NCBI RefSeq assembly: GCF_000247695.1
Contig: NW_004624854.1
Span: forward strand, 5,491,411 to 5,555,410
Direction of reading: 5' to 3'
Source: Heterocephalus glaber
Lineage: Eukaryota > Chordata > Mammalia > Rodentia > Bathyergidae
DNA length: 64,000 nt
Both the position numbers and the translations under genes were made by a program. Within the stretch, counting starts at the first letter, position 1. Every line of letters starts with the position of its first letter. This document shows positions 46,301 to 61,300 of the stretch, piece after piece. The notes below the pieces were generated by a model that saw nothing but the letters and a program-made list of their open reading frames with translations, had not been told where the DNA came from and made no database searches.

Positions 46301-49300
46301 AATAAGTGGCAAAAATACTACAGAGGAGTGGTTTTTTTTGTGTGTGTGTGTGTTTTTTGAGACAGGTTCTTACTATGTAGTTCAAGTTGGCCCTACACTT
46401 GGTGTGAAGCCCAGGCTTGTGTTGAACTCAGTGATCCTCCTGCCTCAGCCTCCAGACTGCTAGGCTTACAGGCATGTACCACAAGGCTCAGACGAGTAAT
46501 TGTAAATTTAACTTATTAATTAAAGCAGGTAATACGCAGCTCACCCTCAGTGGGCACTTGAAACCTCAGTGCTCACCCCCATTTATGCTATGTTTTTTCC
46601 TAGATACACCTACCTGCAAACAAGTTTAATTTATAAATTAGGTACAGAGATTAACAATGGTAACTAATAATAAGATAAAGCTAATAAAACAATTATAACA
46701 ATATACTGTAATAAAAGTTACTTAAAACTTATCTCTGGAATTTTCCACTTAATATTTTTGGACATGGTTGACCAGGTAAGTGAAACTGTAGAAAGTGAAA
46801 CCACAGTACAGGGAGGACTCCTGCAGTCCTAAAATTATCGAAGGTGAAGATTTATAAATTGGCCCAAGGGCTCTGATCACAGGTTCGGGTAACCTTGACT
46901 TGCACCCCATGGTGATGTGAGTACTGTATTGTGGACACAGCGCCCCAGAAGTGCATGCTGTCCAGAAGTCAGGTTTCTCAGAAGGACTGAGAGCGCCTCT
47001 CTCCCACCCCAAGTCGGATTTGAGGATGTTAGCAACTTGGCTATGGAGCACCCTCCAGGGTGAGGGCATATTTCAGCCCCAAGTGGGAGCAGTGGGTCTC
47101 CCGAGGTGGTATTGTTCCCTTCTGGCTAAATGAATGATTGTCACTGCATTTTTATAAATTCTCAGAAATCTTTTCCATTTTCTGGATTGCATGATGCAGG
47201 CATTGTTGTTGGGATGTATCTTGAGTCGCCCACAATTGCCAGCAAGAGGTTCCTCATAGCAGAATTAGCCAGCAAAATCGAGGGCTGCATGAGTAAGTGA
47301 AGCTCACATACGGATAGGCGGCTGGCTTCTTGGCCTTCATTGTCCCTGCTTCTTTGAGGACAGAGGTGAAACAGTCAAACTGATGATGTTTTCTATTTCC
47401 AGCTCACCTGGACAATGAGCAGTCTTGAAGGTTACTGAAGGAAGGAGGAGAAAAGCCTAGGGAAGACAGGACTTTGGTAACCAGCCTAAGTAGAAAGACC
47501 TGGTCTCTGACAGCAGCCTTGTCAGAAGCCACAGTCTCAGGTCTTGTCCTATTAGGTCATGGCTTATGGTTCCCGTGAGCTCATTTGGGGTGAGGCCTGT
47601 ACCTTCTTGTGGCTGACAGAGCTGCTGGTCTTTTAGATATTTCAGAATTCATGTGTGGGTTGATTGAGATGCACTCACCTCAGGAGAGGGGATAAGAACA
47701 CGACCACCAGAGGACAGCGTGAATGCTGACACCCTCTCTATACTGTCTTGTGTGTTTTGTAAATTCTACATCAGCTTCACCTTGGGACCCAGAGGCCACT
47801 GTGGAGAATTGCAGGGAGATACTGCTGGCAACATGCTTTTAGTAGTGTGTCTAGTTGACAGTAGTCAGGTGGCCTCCCTCCATCTGTTATTCCCTTGATG
47901 TGCTTGAAGTCTGAGGGGCAATTTAGAGCAGGCTCTTTCCTGCTAACCAGGATACACAAGATACACAGAGGTGATTGCACTTCTTGCTTCCCCTGCCCCT
48001 CCTGTATCCAGTGAGGAGCGAGAAGGTGGTCCCTGGCCAGGAGCTCTGCAGGGCCCCAGGCTCAGCCCTCTGGTTAAGAGCTCAGTGGTGATGAGGTAGA
48101 GGAGGAAGCCTGAGGCTTTGCATATGGCCATCTGTGTGTGGGTTCTGCAGGGGTGGCAGTGGCCCAGGCTGAGAAGGTGTCCTGTTGCATCAGGAGGGCT
48201 CCAAGGCAGGGCCACGGGCTCCTCTTCTGGTGCTCACTGGCACTGGTGAGGCTCTTAGCAAAACTGGTTGGGTTTTCCCTGGCTGGGCTGCACTTGCTCA
48301 TGTAATCCTTTAATTCTCTTGAATTTCCACACGCACAGATGACAGATATTTAAATGCTGTGGGATACACGGATGAACACACAATGTCCCTAACTCTGTAG
48401 GGGGAGTTAATATATTCATATATAATATGAAGACAGAAAAAGCAGAGTCAGCAGGAAGCAGACGCCCATGCTGGGTGTGTGAGTTCGGGCAGTGGGTCAG
48501 AGGGACCTGCCCAGGAAGGTGAAATGGGAGCCAACACCAGCTGTGGGACGCTTCTGCAAGCAGGGAGGCCAGCTAGAAGGCTGTTACGGTAGCCTAAGTG
48601 CAAGATGAATGTGGCTTGGTGACGGAGAGTTGTTGACGCAAATTCAAACTATGGCACCATACTCGGACTGCATGTGACTGCTCTTAACATAGAAGCTGCT
48701 GGTGTCAAACGCTTTAGAAGACAGTCAGTCCTAGGACCGGGTGGGAAAGACCTTGTGCCAGAGTTCAGCCCCACACAGAGGGTAGTTCCTCAGACCCTCA
48801 GCAAAAGGAAACTGCTCTGTGCACGTGGACTCAGCCCTTGGGTGGCAGAGCTGACCAGGAGAGGAGTTGCTGGGAGGGCCCTGGAGGCACCCGTAAGAAG
48901 CACAGGCACACAGTGATGACAGCACTGGACGGAAGTGAACCTTCTTGTAATGTCCTGGGACCACTGGGGCTGTGGACCCAGACCGCATGTCCTTCACCTG
49001 TCTTCCTGGAATGCGCTCCTTTGCAGGGCTAGGTAGACCCCTCACTTGTAGAGAGGACTCCCAGGACCATGTTCTCAAGCCTGGGCATCCAGCTTGGCCG
49101 CGGCTCCTGCCCAGAGCCCATAGCAGAGGACGGGATGCGGGCAGGCCAGCCAGGCGGCCTTCCTGCCTTGCTGTGTCGCTCACCACACGCTAGCTCTCGT
49201 GCGATCAAGCCCTTCGGGGTTCTCATTCTTTCCTGCAGGTACCGTCTACCTCTTGATATCCAGGGTTGCTCTTCCCCACACTGCCCTCGGCTGGAGTGGA

Positions 49301-52300
49301 GTGCATCTCAGGCCCTGGAGTGCCTAGCACTGCTGGTGGGCGTGTTCCATTCCGAGCACTGGTTCTGTGGTCTGTGCTGGGCTCTTGCATATAGACCATA
49401 CAGGAGTGCGTTTTTAATTTTTAGTGTCCTGTATTTAACACAGAGCCTCTTGAGCTTCCTTCTTTTACCGCTTTGAAACCTGGCTCTTACCCTGGATTCT
49501 TAGATTTACATCTCAGACTCTCCAACTAAAAACTTGTTGATGTGTTTTTATTTTTTTGTGTGTTTTTGTTTTTGTTTTTGGTACCAGGGATCGAACTCAG
49601 GACCTTGTGCTTGTGAGGCAGGCGGCAGCACCACTGAGCTACATCCCTGGCCCCATTGATATGTTTTTAAACAGATGTATTTCCTCACAGTGTTAGGAGT
49701 GGGGATGGAAGGGTGTGACTGTCACAGTGGTGTACCCTGGGTCCTCATGGAACTCTGCTCTGTGTAGCCTCCTGGGAGACCTGAGGCTCAGGCAGCTGTG
49801 TTTCAGGAGGTGGGCATCCTTCCCCAGGATCTCTTCCCCAAGTCCGCCTTCACTTTTCTCCAGGTGAATGCTAAGGGCATTTCAAGCTCACACAGGGACC
49901 CATCTGAGCTCATTCAGTACTATTCCCTAAAGGGATGTGATTGCTGACTGGTTACTGCTGGTCACCCAAGCCTTCCCCCACGTTGGGGTAGCAGGACCTT
50001 CTAGCTTGATTTCAGGTTTTTTGTAGACATAGCTGGTCACCCTTTCCTTAGAGGAGCTGGGAGTTGGGCATAAGGCCCATTTCTCTGGGTACCCATGAAG
50101 GTTCCCTGTTCCTGTTTTCTATTTGAGAGACTTTCTGTTTGACATGCTATCTTGGATTCAGAAGAACTTATTTCATTTTAAATGCAAATACACCCATGGT
50201 CACCAAGGAAATTGAACCCCTTTAGTTTTTAATTTTTGTAGCATTTACCACATTAACATTCTGTATACAGCACCTGTTTTTCTTTCTCTCACATGTTGTG
50301 TTGTATATAATTATTATATAGTATATATACTACATGTACTTGTACCAAACACTCATACAGTATATATGTGCCTCCAGCCATCTCTAGCCCAGTTTCTCCT
50401 GTGCTGCAGACTGATTGTCTTCATTTAGTCCCACCAGTGAAAACAGGGTACACGTATGTCCAAAGCTGAGCTCACCCCTTCCTCCCCCAAGTATTTCTTC
50501 TTGGGTGAAGGCCCTCACTATCTCTCCACTCACCAGGAACTTTCATAGCATTTCTTCCCCTCCTCCTGCAGAAGAATTTCCAAAGCCTGTTGACTTCATG
50601 TCCAGTGGGCTCTTGAGTCTGTTCCTTCTCCTTCCTCACTTAGTTCCTAGCTCCAGTAACACGGGGTCCTCCTCTTGCTCTTCCAGGCCTAGAGCTGTTC
50701 CAGGTTTCCTGCTGCTGTTGTGTCTGGGAGCTTCACAGTGCCTTGTCATTGGTGCCTTACCCCGGCCCACAGCCTAACTGATCTCTCCTCAGTGAAGCCC
50801 TTTTGCTGTCAGCACTGTCCTGCAGGGGCTCTGATACTCACCTGTAATTCTTCAGCGCCTGCTTTCAAGATGAAGTCCACATTATTGGTGTAGGAGCAAG
50901 CACTGGTTACTGGTCCAGCTGCAGGTGTGAGGTCTCCGGGTCCCCCTCCACTCCTTCCATGTTCTCTCCGTGTAGCAGTCACACAGTCCCGAGCTGAGCC
51001 ACTCCCATAAGTCCTCTCATCTCCATGACTTTGTGCACATTTGCCACCCCCCAGCCCTGGCCCTGTCCCCTGCCCTCCATCTTACCCTTCAGTCTTCCGC
51101 CCATATCTCATCCTTTCTGAGACACAGCTCTCAACCCCTGTCCTCCACTTCAGGACTGGAGACAGGCTTGTTCTCAGTGACCTTCCGTGCCCTCCATGTG
51201 TCACAAGAGATTGACACCAGACATACTTTCTGTGCGGTTCTTGCTATACTGGAAAGAGTAAAGGAATATAATTACCATGTAAAAGAATTTACTGGTCACA
51301 AAATGTCAAAACTCTTACTATCTCCCATTGGAAAAACTTTTAAGAGTCTAGGTGGTCATATATTTTGGAAATTATTTCTTTTTCCATCTCTCAGCTTCAA
51401 GATGTAAAGATTTGAAGGAAATGGATTTAATTAAAACTGCTGGGTCACACTGTTACTGCTACAACCCGAATTCTCAAATACAATGGACATATATGTGGTC
51501 AACTCCGGAGGTAAGGCCTACTTTTAAATCATGTCTTAAGGACAGGAAATGAGAATACACCATTTCAAGAATAAAAAGTACATATGGTGTGGCATGTGGC
51601 TGAGTATCAGGATGAAAGCTGACATCCAGAACACGAACAGGAGTGAGGAGGGGGATGTGGAAGGGGACATCTACTCCTCCATACACTCCTCCAGCCCCTT
51701 TCCAGACCACTCCAAGTGAATACACCATCTAAATGAGTACAGTGTGGCAGGTTACAGTATTAAAAGGAGAGGTCAGGATGGTTCTCATTGAAAAGGTAAC
51801 ATTTAAGAAAGATTTCAGCAAAGTGAGTTACCCAGAAGGGTATGTGGGGAACAAGTGCTCCAGGCTGGGGGGACAGGAGGAACATTGTTATCAGGAGGTA
51901 CATGATGTTGATTTGTACCATTACCAATAATGCATGCCACTTTAATCACCCACTGCAGTGTTTGTCATGCCCTTACTTTAAAATTACTACCATTTCCCCT
52001 CAATGAATATTTTGAGAAGATAATTTCCAACTGTAGATACTCTCTTCCCCATCAAACTTATACCTCTTAGTTTTATAATCCATTAATGATGCTTTCTTGA
52101 ACCAGTTATCATCATGATGTTTATCAAATGGTAATTTTCTAATTCATTTATTCTTTTTACATTCATTGGCATTCTACTAGGGAAGAGATTTTACTCCATT
52201 TATTAATTACTTTCTTGTTATCTACATAACCTTATGAATTGCCAGTTCATTCAGTGGGATACAAGCCATTACTCTTGTTAATTATTTTGATACTCACCTT

Positions 52301-55300
52301 GTCCCATATGTGGCAAGTGGGAACTCCTTCCGACTACCTCCTGCATCCCTTTTTGAGCACTACTTTATTTTCTAGCAAACAAGATATTTTAGGCTCAGAC
52401 AGTTTCCTAGACCCAACCCTGCAATCATATATTTTTCCAAGGAGATTTCAGCATGAGGTGTGATTGTTACTAGGATATCATTGCTGTACACACACACATA
52501 CACACACACACACACACACACCCTGCGCGTACATCTGTTTCTCTCTGCTTATTTACAACCATGAGTTCTGATATCGCAAGATCACAGGGTTCATTCTAGC
52601 CTTCCATTTTCCATATTTGTAACTTTCCACCATCCTCAGTGTATTTATTTGCCTAGTATGGAATTTGTTGAAAGTAGTTTCAGAATTGCTAAGTTATGCT
52701 GTTAGAAAACCAAACCTAGTAAGAGGAGCTTGATATTTGTTTATAGTGTTTTATCTGTACAGTAGTTTGAGGGCGTAGAGTCTTAAGTTTTCCACAAAAA
52801 ACTTCCTTGGGTTGGTTCATGCCCATCCACCCCTCTTCAGTATAGCTATATCATTCACTCAAAATACTGTTTGTTTTTATGTGTTTTCATCAGAATTTAT
52901 ACCCATTTTGGTTGATTTTAATATTATCTTTGAGTATATACAACATTAATATGGGTTAAAAGTCAAAACTGTTCACAGAAATGTTCTCAGAGAGAGAAGC
53001 GTCAGTCCTGCAGCCCCCAGTCCCTTTATTCTCACCTGGTGCTTGTAGGCAATCATGCCTTAGTTCCTGGTATCTTCCCTGTGTCTCTTTGTGCAAAAGT
53101 AAGCAGCATTGTATCTTTATAGACATAGTACTTAAAACCATGAGACTAAGGAGTGAGATTAGATGGAGAAAAGAACTGTGTTAGTTGTTCATCACTGTAA
53201 TGAAATAGCTGAAGCAAGCTACTTTTATAAAGAAAAGAGCTTTATTTGGCCTACCATTCTGGAGGCTAAAAGTCTGGACATCGTGGCCCAGACTCTGGCG
53301 AGGGCCCCCATGGGCTGCATCACCTCATGGTGGGTGGCAGCGGCAGGAGCACATGTAAAATAGGAAGCCAAGGAGATTCAGGGATTAGTCTTGTTCTTCT
53401 AACAACTTGCTCTGCAGAGTGCTGCAGCTCCCCAGTGATCTGAGGACCTCCCATCAGGCCCGCCCTGTTAGGACGCCATCACCACTCAGTGCTGCTACAC
53501 TGGGACCATGCTCCGAACATATGAACCCCTGGGGGCACACTCAGACCATATCCAGATGACAGCCAGGACTGTGGCTGAGCCTGGGTCAATTGGGGAGAAG
53601 GAAGGAGCCAGCAGAAAAGAGGAGCGAGAAGTGAAAGTCCTGGGAAGAAAGTGTAACAGAGAGAAGGGAGAGACCAGCAGTGGCAGAGGTGAAGTAACTG
53701 AACGTGCAGTTTAGGAATGTGGTGGCAATGGTGACTTCGTCAGGACAGCCTGTGGGGGTGAGAGGCTGACAAAAGAGGCCAAGGAGAGAATGAGGAACTG
53801 AAGCCTGCAGATTTGGGCAACTTAAAAAGGAATTGTATTGCAGTAAAAAGTATAGAAACAGGAGACAGCAATGGGAAAGTGGAGTTCTTAAAAGATTGTT
53901 GTTTTTGTTGTTTTAAATGGGAAAATAAAGGTATGGTCTAGTAGAGAGAAGTGCCAGTGAGATGTCCTTGTTAGAGCAAGGTGGCCATTCAGGTTTGCCT
54001 TCAGTGGAGCATATTCATTTTCTCTGGCAGAGAGCCTGTGGCTGCAGATGCTGACAGGCAGGTGGCTGTGGGCAGAGGAGCAGGGCGACACTGACTGCTG
54101 AGAAAGATCATCAGCTGAGAGTGAGGATGGGGAGCTGCAGGAGTCTTTGGGAAATCATCTGTTGAGAGTAGATGAATGAATGCATAGGAATGTGGGGTGT
54201 GGATGATGATAGCTTCCAGGTCCCACTTTGGGCTCACTGTCAAGGATTTGAAGCGAATCTGCTGTGTGTTTCTATGATGGATATGGTAGCACAAATGCAA
54301 GAGTGCAGTAGGTGGAGAGCTGCATTTTTCACAACAAAGCAAGAGGGTTGCAAAGGAGTCATGGATGGCTTATGTTGATCATGGAATTTAGCTGGGTAAT
54401 AAGGGACTGAGGACATCAAGGGGGTGAGGAGTAGGGAAAAGATGTTCTGATCCCTGGTGGGGGGCCAGGGTGCCAAAGGAGACATGCTGGAGAGATAGCA
54501 GGTGGTGTGTGGGGGCTGCAGTTTGCTACTCATGGGTCCAGGGCACAGCTATGAGAATGATTAGCTGAGGTGAGGTGGAAGACAAGAGCATACAAGGAAA
54601 GAGTTCCCAGAATGGAGAGACCCTTACATGTCTCTTACATGCCACAATGACTTGCTAGAAGAGAGATGTATTAGTCACTTTCCCATTTTGGGGACAAAAT
54701 ACCCCACACCCGTAACTTAAGGGAGGAGAGGTTTATTTGGCTCAAGGTTTCAGATGATTCAGTCTATGGTTGGCTGGCTCCAAGGCAGAAACAGTATGGT
54801 GGAAGGGCATGGCAGATAGTAAGCAGAGAGGAAAAGGAGGAGCTGGGGACAAGAATACACCCTTCCCGGTCACACTCCCAGTGACCCACATCTTCTGACT
54901 AGACCCCACCTCCTAATAGCACATTCAGCTAGGTACTCATCAGTGGGCGTATGCATTGATGGGTTTAACAGCCCCATGATGCATCATCTTCCAAATGGAT
55001 GAGACTTGGAGGGGACACAAGAGTTAAGACAACTGTAACTCAGGAGAAGAAGCATCCATTTTCAAAGATGTTTGTGGTCCAGTGTGTGTTTGGACTAAAT
55101 GTAGGTGTATAGGGTCAGCCCTGAAGACCAGAACATGACTGCGTGCATCTATATGTCCTTTCCTCAGGCAGTCTTAGGTTCTCCTTCCTCCTCTGCCCAC
55201 CCTTTTAAGAAGCTTATGAAAAGTTTTTACTTCTGTGTTTATGGATTTGTTTGTTTTGTAGGTGAACATCACCAGTCCAGTCCTCTTTAGTATTGTATAT

Positions 55301-58300
55301 ATCACAGAAAGGCATAATTGCCAGTATCCAGAAACGATTCTATCTGTTATCAAATGTATATTTCATAACTTTTGGACACCAAAGGAGTCTAATAAAATAA
55401 CCATAGCTATCAGTCCATACAAGGAGACTGTGTGCTTCACTGTGAACCCCATCAAGAAGACATATGTCTATACAATAAGTGTAAATCGAAATAGTAAGTC
55501 TGTTTTTTATTATACTTTGCTTCCTGGATTCAGTTTTTCTGGAATGACTTGTCTCTTCTTTTACCAATGTTATATTGACACAAAATATTTGTTGTATCTT
55601 TTTTTACTCCAGTTGTGGATTTCAAACTCTTCCTTGTGTTTGTGGCAGGCATTGTCCTTTACTTTTATGCAAAGACCTTAAGCCAGTAAATATTAATTTT
55701 TACATTCTTAACTTGTGATTTCAAAAGGAGATAGGCCATGTTTGACTCTGTGCTAAATATTTGCACACCTCTGGAGAGCTTGCAGTTCCTGCTTTAGGTT
55801 TTGCAAACAACAGATGTAAAGATAGTGTTTGAAAGATCTGTAAAGACAGCAACAGTTATGTGTGTAACCAGATGTGTAGTACACAGGGCTTTCACATACA
55901 GTATTTTGTGCATCAGTATTTCCATAACAACTACGTGAGCTCTGTGTCATTGGTCTCATATTTTTTTTTCCAGTACCGGGGATCAAACTCAGGATCTTGT
56001 GCTTGCAAGGCAGGCATGGTGCCCCTGAGCTAAATCCCTGGCCCCATTGTTCTCCTTATATTGATGATTAAAAAACCAACATCCATCATCACACGAGCAA
56101 TCCTCGTCAAAGCCAAGCTTCATCCTCCTGTTTTCTAATCAGTCTGCTTGCTCTGTTATGTTAGAGGTGGCTCTGATACAGAAGATTGAACATAACAAAT
56201 ATCAGACTCTGAGAACAGTATGTTATTCTGATGTTTTGTTTCTTGCCATTTCCTCATGAAAAAGCAACCTCTAATATTTTACCTCCCAACTTGCTCATGC
56301 GAGTTAGTACCCAGCATTTGTCAGCTCTTCTTGGCAGTGCTCATCTTTGAGGTCTTCCCGATAGCACAGTCAAGCATGTGGAATGGCTGGCATCATCCCA
56401 AGGCTTTGTCAGCCTGACCCTGTGTACAGTACATGGTAGGAAGAGTGGAGCTGGACTCTGAGGAGTGCACTGTGACCCTGGGTCTCCAAGGTAGCATGTA
56501 CCTGCTTGGGAGACGTGTGTATGTGGAGGAGGACCAGGATCCTACCGGGGGTGCCCTATCACTAAGCTCCATCCCTGGCCCCCATTTTTTATTTTATGAA
56601 AAGAATATTTTCACAACCGAATAATAAAGCAGTAATAATAGTGACTAACCCTGTGTATTATTATCTTCAAAGTACTCAGTACGAAACTTAAACCAAAGAT
56701 TCTTACAAAAAAGAAACAAACAGGCCGGGATTTAGCTCAGTGGTTTTGCCGCCTGCTGTGCAAGCGCAAGGACCCGAGTTCGATCCCTGGTACCAAAAAA
56801 AAAAAAGAAAAGAAACAAACAGGTAATAAAACAAGCTTCTTTTCAATGAACTAAGATAAACTTTTAGTATAAGTGAAACAATTTAGCATATATATTGAAA
56901 TAATTAAAACAATAGAATATATAATTTGAGGAAGTATTTGAAGTTTCGTATAAGAGAAACCATGCAATATTTGAACTTGTGTGTCTGACTTATTTCACTT
57001 AACATTATGTTCTCAAATTGCATCTATCTACCTGTGAATACCTCAAGTTTATCTTTATGGCAGCGTAATACTCCATTGTATATAAATACCACCTTTTCCT
57101 TATTCATTCATCTATTAGGTATATACACTATTTCCAAGATCTAGCTATTATAAATTGTGTTTCTATAAACATGAGTATGCATGTATCCTTATAATATGAT
57201 CTTAACTCTTTTGGGAAGATACCTAGGAGGGAAGTAGCTGGGTCAAATGGAATTTCAATTTTCAGGTTTTTGACAAATCTCTGCACTGATTTCCATAGTG
57301 GTTGCAATGGTTTATATGCCCACCAACAATGTACAAGGGTTCCTTTTCCCCCATATCCTTGCCAGCATGTGTTATTTTTAGATATTTTGATGATAGCTAT
57401 TCATTCTGGAGTAAGATAGTATCTCAGTGTAGTTTTAATTTGTATTTTTCTCATCCAAGCCCCTTGTAAATCTTTATTTATTTATTCATTCATTTGTTCA
57501 GTTTTGAGACATAGTCTCGTTGAGTTGCCTGGAATTGGATCCTCTTGTGCCACCATGCCCGACTAGGGGGAGAGCAAAGCTTCTTGGTGCTTTAATTTCC
57601 TCTGTAAAACTTAGATGTGGATGGTTGTGGATGCATGTAAAGGTCTCAGACAGTTGGCTCCTATGTGTCAGGTGCTCAGTTATTGTCAGATCAGATTCTG
57701 AATAGAGAAGGTAACTCAAGCATTCATTTTGAAGTTAGTGACAAGGTATTTACCATACATTTCAAATACTGACTTCAATTTTAAGAGTATAAGATGTGAT
57801 TAGAGTTGTCCTTTGTGTTTTTCTTCCATAGTATTCATTATGGCTACCATTGCTGTATCAAATATATGTTCCATATAGAAAGTCCCACTTAGCATTGAAA
57901 CAGTTTTTAATCTTCTTGTCTTGACAGAAGCCCCATTTTCTATTACACCTCAGGGACGGTGCTAGGTGTTGTGATGACATTAGTCTTTGTCCTGCTGTTG
58001 GTGAAAAGATACATCCCAAAGGTAGGTTACTATGTGCAGATAAATAAAACATGGGAACTATGACCTCATAGATACAAAAAACTAATGGAAATTATGTAGC
58101 TCATTATGCATTTCTTAACTTAAACTTACTTTAAAATGTGTCTTTGTGGAGAGTACATTTTTAATTATTACTATATGTAGGCTTATCAAATTATTAAGTA
58201 TTGGTGATACATTTTTTGATACTCTTTTGTAGGTAATTTTTTTTAATGAATGAAAAGAGATTCTGTATTGAGTAAAAGCTTTTCTCATCTTGGCAGAACT

Positions 58301-61300
58301 TGGGAATCTCATGATGCTAAATCTTTGTGACCTTAATTAATAGCATTGCTACATCTAAGGGTTTCTTTGTGATTAGTAGTTCTCCAACACACCTTCAACA
58401 AAATAAGGCCCTGAACTTAGCTGAAGGTAAAGTGTATTAATTTATGATGGTGATGTTGCATTTACCTATTAAAGCTTATTGCACAAGCGTTACTTTGAAA
58501 TAAGCACATTCTTCTGAGTAGTGCTTTTCCAACTCTAACGTACATGGCAGCCCCCGGGATCTTAGTAAGATGCAGGCTCTGGTCTGCAGGGGGCCAGAGA
58601 GTCTGCATTTCTCACAGTCCCCCCGAGCAGAGCTGATACTGTTTGAGGACTGTGCCCTGAGTCACAAGATGCTATTGACTTCAGTTCAGTTTGATGCAGA
58701 AGTTTCTAATACAAAGGGTTTATTTGTTTCTTCTATTTTTGTAAGAGTGACTGAACCAAAAAAATATGTCATTTATTTTCTTCTGTACACAGTATAGCAC
58801 CTTTTTGGCTTTAATGCTTGGTTGTTGGTTTGCTTCAGTTTATGGTATATACCAATTGATGGAAGAGCTGAAGTGGCTGTGGTATGAAAACGGAAAATAT
58901 ATATTAGGTAGGTAAATATTTTTAAAACCACATTCTGTTGGGCCAGGGATTTAGCTTAGTGGCACCGCGCCTCCCTTGAAAACACAAGGTCCTGAGTTCG
59001 ATCCCCGGTACCAGAGAAAAAAAATGCACTCTGTTACAGTGAAGCTGAAAGTACAACCAGAGGACTTTTTCAACATGGGTTTCTCCCCAGCGTCTAAATT
59101 TTCATTTTGAACTAAGGAGAGATGCTATTAAAGTAATATTTTACTCATTTTATCCTCATAACTGGTGATTTCAGTTCATTCAGGCTTCATTTTAAACTAT
59201 TTCTCTATAGTCTTTCTTAGTTTTCTATAGTAATGACCAGAAGAGTAAAAAAAGCCAAGGATAGTGGTGCACACTTATAATCCCAGCTCTCTGGCTGAGC
59301 CAGGAGGATTACATGTTCAGATACAGCATGGGTAATTTAGTGACTTAGCAAAACCGGTATCAAATCAAAATTAAAAATACAAAAGGCTGACGATACAATC
59401 ATTATGAAGGCCCTGGGTTCAATCTCCAGTACTGGGAAAAAATGCTTTAAAAAAAATTTGTCCCCATGACTACATATGTTTCTGAATTGTGGTTAAACTC
59501 TATCCACATCTAACTTGTCAAAATTTCTCAAAAATGTGGCTCTTTTCTTTTTTCGTAATTTATTCAGTATGAAAGGTGAGAAATTCTAATTATAAATTGA
59601 CTTAAAAAATGACTTTTCAGAAAGAGGAGACTAAAAAAATTTCTTTGCCTTGTTTTGTTACCAAAAAAATGTTTTTAAGTTAGGAAATAATTGACAAGAG
59701 AACCCTTAGAACCAAATTTTTCACATAAACATACCACGCCTGAAACAAAAGCAGTCATTTTTTCTTTTACCTGAAAACTTTATGCGAGGCCTCAGGCATG
59801 CTGGGCAAGCCCTCTGCCAGAGCTGTGTCCCTAACCCCTTATTTTTCTTTTCATGTCAGGTACTTTTAAGTAAATTACAGATGACATGGTATGGACCTCT
59901 AAATACTTTGCTGCACATCTCTAAAAGAAAAGAACATTTTCTATATCGTCAAATAACGTTTTGTTTTGTTTGTTTTGGTGCTGAGGATTGAAACTCTACC
60001 ACTAAGCTACAGCCCTTGCCCCACTATTAAATTTTTTAAAAATTAATAATTACATAAATCATCTATTATCCAGATCATGCTAAAATTTCCCTGTTGTCCT
60101 TAATGGCTGATTTGAAAAAAACTAGTATGTAGTCTAGAAACATAGCCTGCATCCATTATGTTCTGTAAAGCTCTTAATCCATAGTAGTTTCTTTTTAAAT
60201 CACGGTGGTATGCTGAAAAGACCAAGGGAGTTATCTCATAGACTGTCCGCCTTCTGGATTTACCTGATGACTGTGGCATAATTCCACTCATCTCTCTCTC
60301 CCCGACATGTCCTGTACATTGGCGATTAGATCCTGAGGTTTGCTTAGATATAAATTACCCCTTTTGGGTGGAATAGGAGGCGATGTGCACTTTACCTTGG
60401 CCCACATCTGAAAACACGGTACCACGCAGTCACACCACTAGTAACGGTTAACTAAGCACTGGCTTAGGAGAGTGACCATCTGACCCCGCCTGCCACTGTA
60501 AAGTTACTTTTTCCATTTGTGACAAGAAGATAAAAAAATGTAAGATAAGGCTTATAGCAGATAGTGACATCCACTGTGACTTATTTCTGACCCAAACAAC
60601 CATGATAAGATTTGCCCATCTAGGTCACTGGACTGAAAACAGACATGCTTATATGAGACAGGATCGAAAAATACAGTGAATGTTTACTTTTTTTTTTTTT
60701 AATTACTAGTGTCTTTAGTTGTGGCTGCCTAGATGTCCTGATTTGATTCAGAACTTTACCTTTCATGATCGTGTTGACTTGGGGAAGAGCAGGAGGTTCT
60801 ACAGTGGCACATCCAGTGAATAAAGTGGATGAGGACACGCTGTAATGTTTTTATGAGCCTGCCTTTCTGATGGATGGCACTTGTCGGTGACATTCACCAT
60901 TTTTTAATGACATTTCATAAAGACTCGCAAAAGATGAACTTCCAGAAGTATCAGAATGTGGCAAGAATGATGGGATGTGTGTTTGAACAAGGGGGATTAG
61001 TGGCAATGTGTCTTATAATACATTTTCTAATTCAAACATTCACCATATATATGATCATATTCTTATATCATAAAAATGATTATAAAGCCTACATTATTAC
61101 AAAAGGCAGCCTAATATTTCATTTGGTATGAAAATGAAGCTCTAAAAGTAAGATTTTTTTTCAACTTTCATCGCAAAAAAAAGAAAGTCAAGTTTTCTGG
61201 TAGCACTTTTAAGTCGAGACTTTCCCAGGTTTTCGCTTAGTTTTTGTAAGTTCAGATTTATATGTTTATGCCTTCGTCTTCTTCTTTTCCAGGCTATGTC

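Noticed and set aside
48731..49476. Frames of 135-151 codons on both strands in NEMP2 intron 1
   Set aside because: They lie in a G+C-rich intron stretch, are mutually overlapping, and have no domain.
746..59024. tRNA-like sequences with A and B boxes
   Set aside because: They are SINEs with A-tails and target duplications. None has an intact cloverleaf, so no tRNA gene is called.
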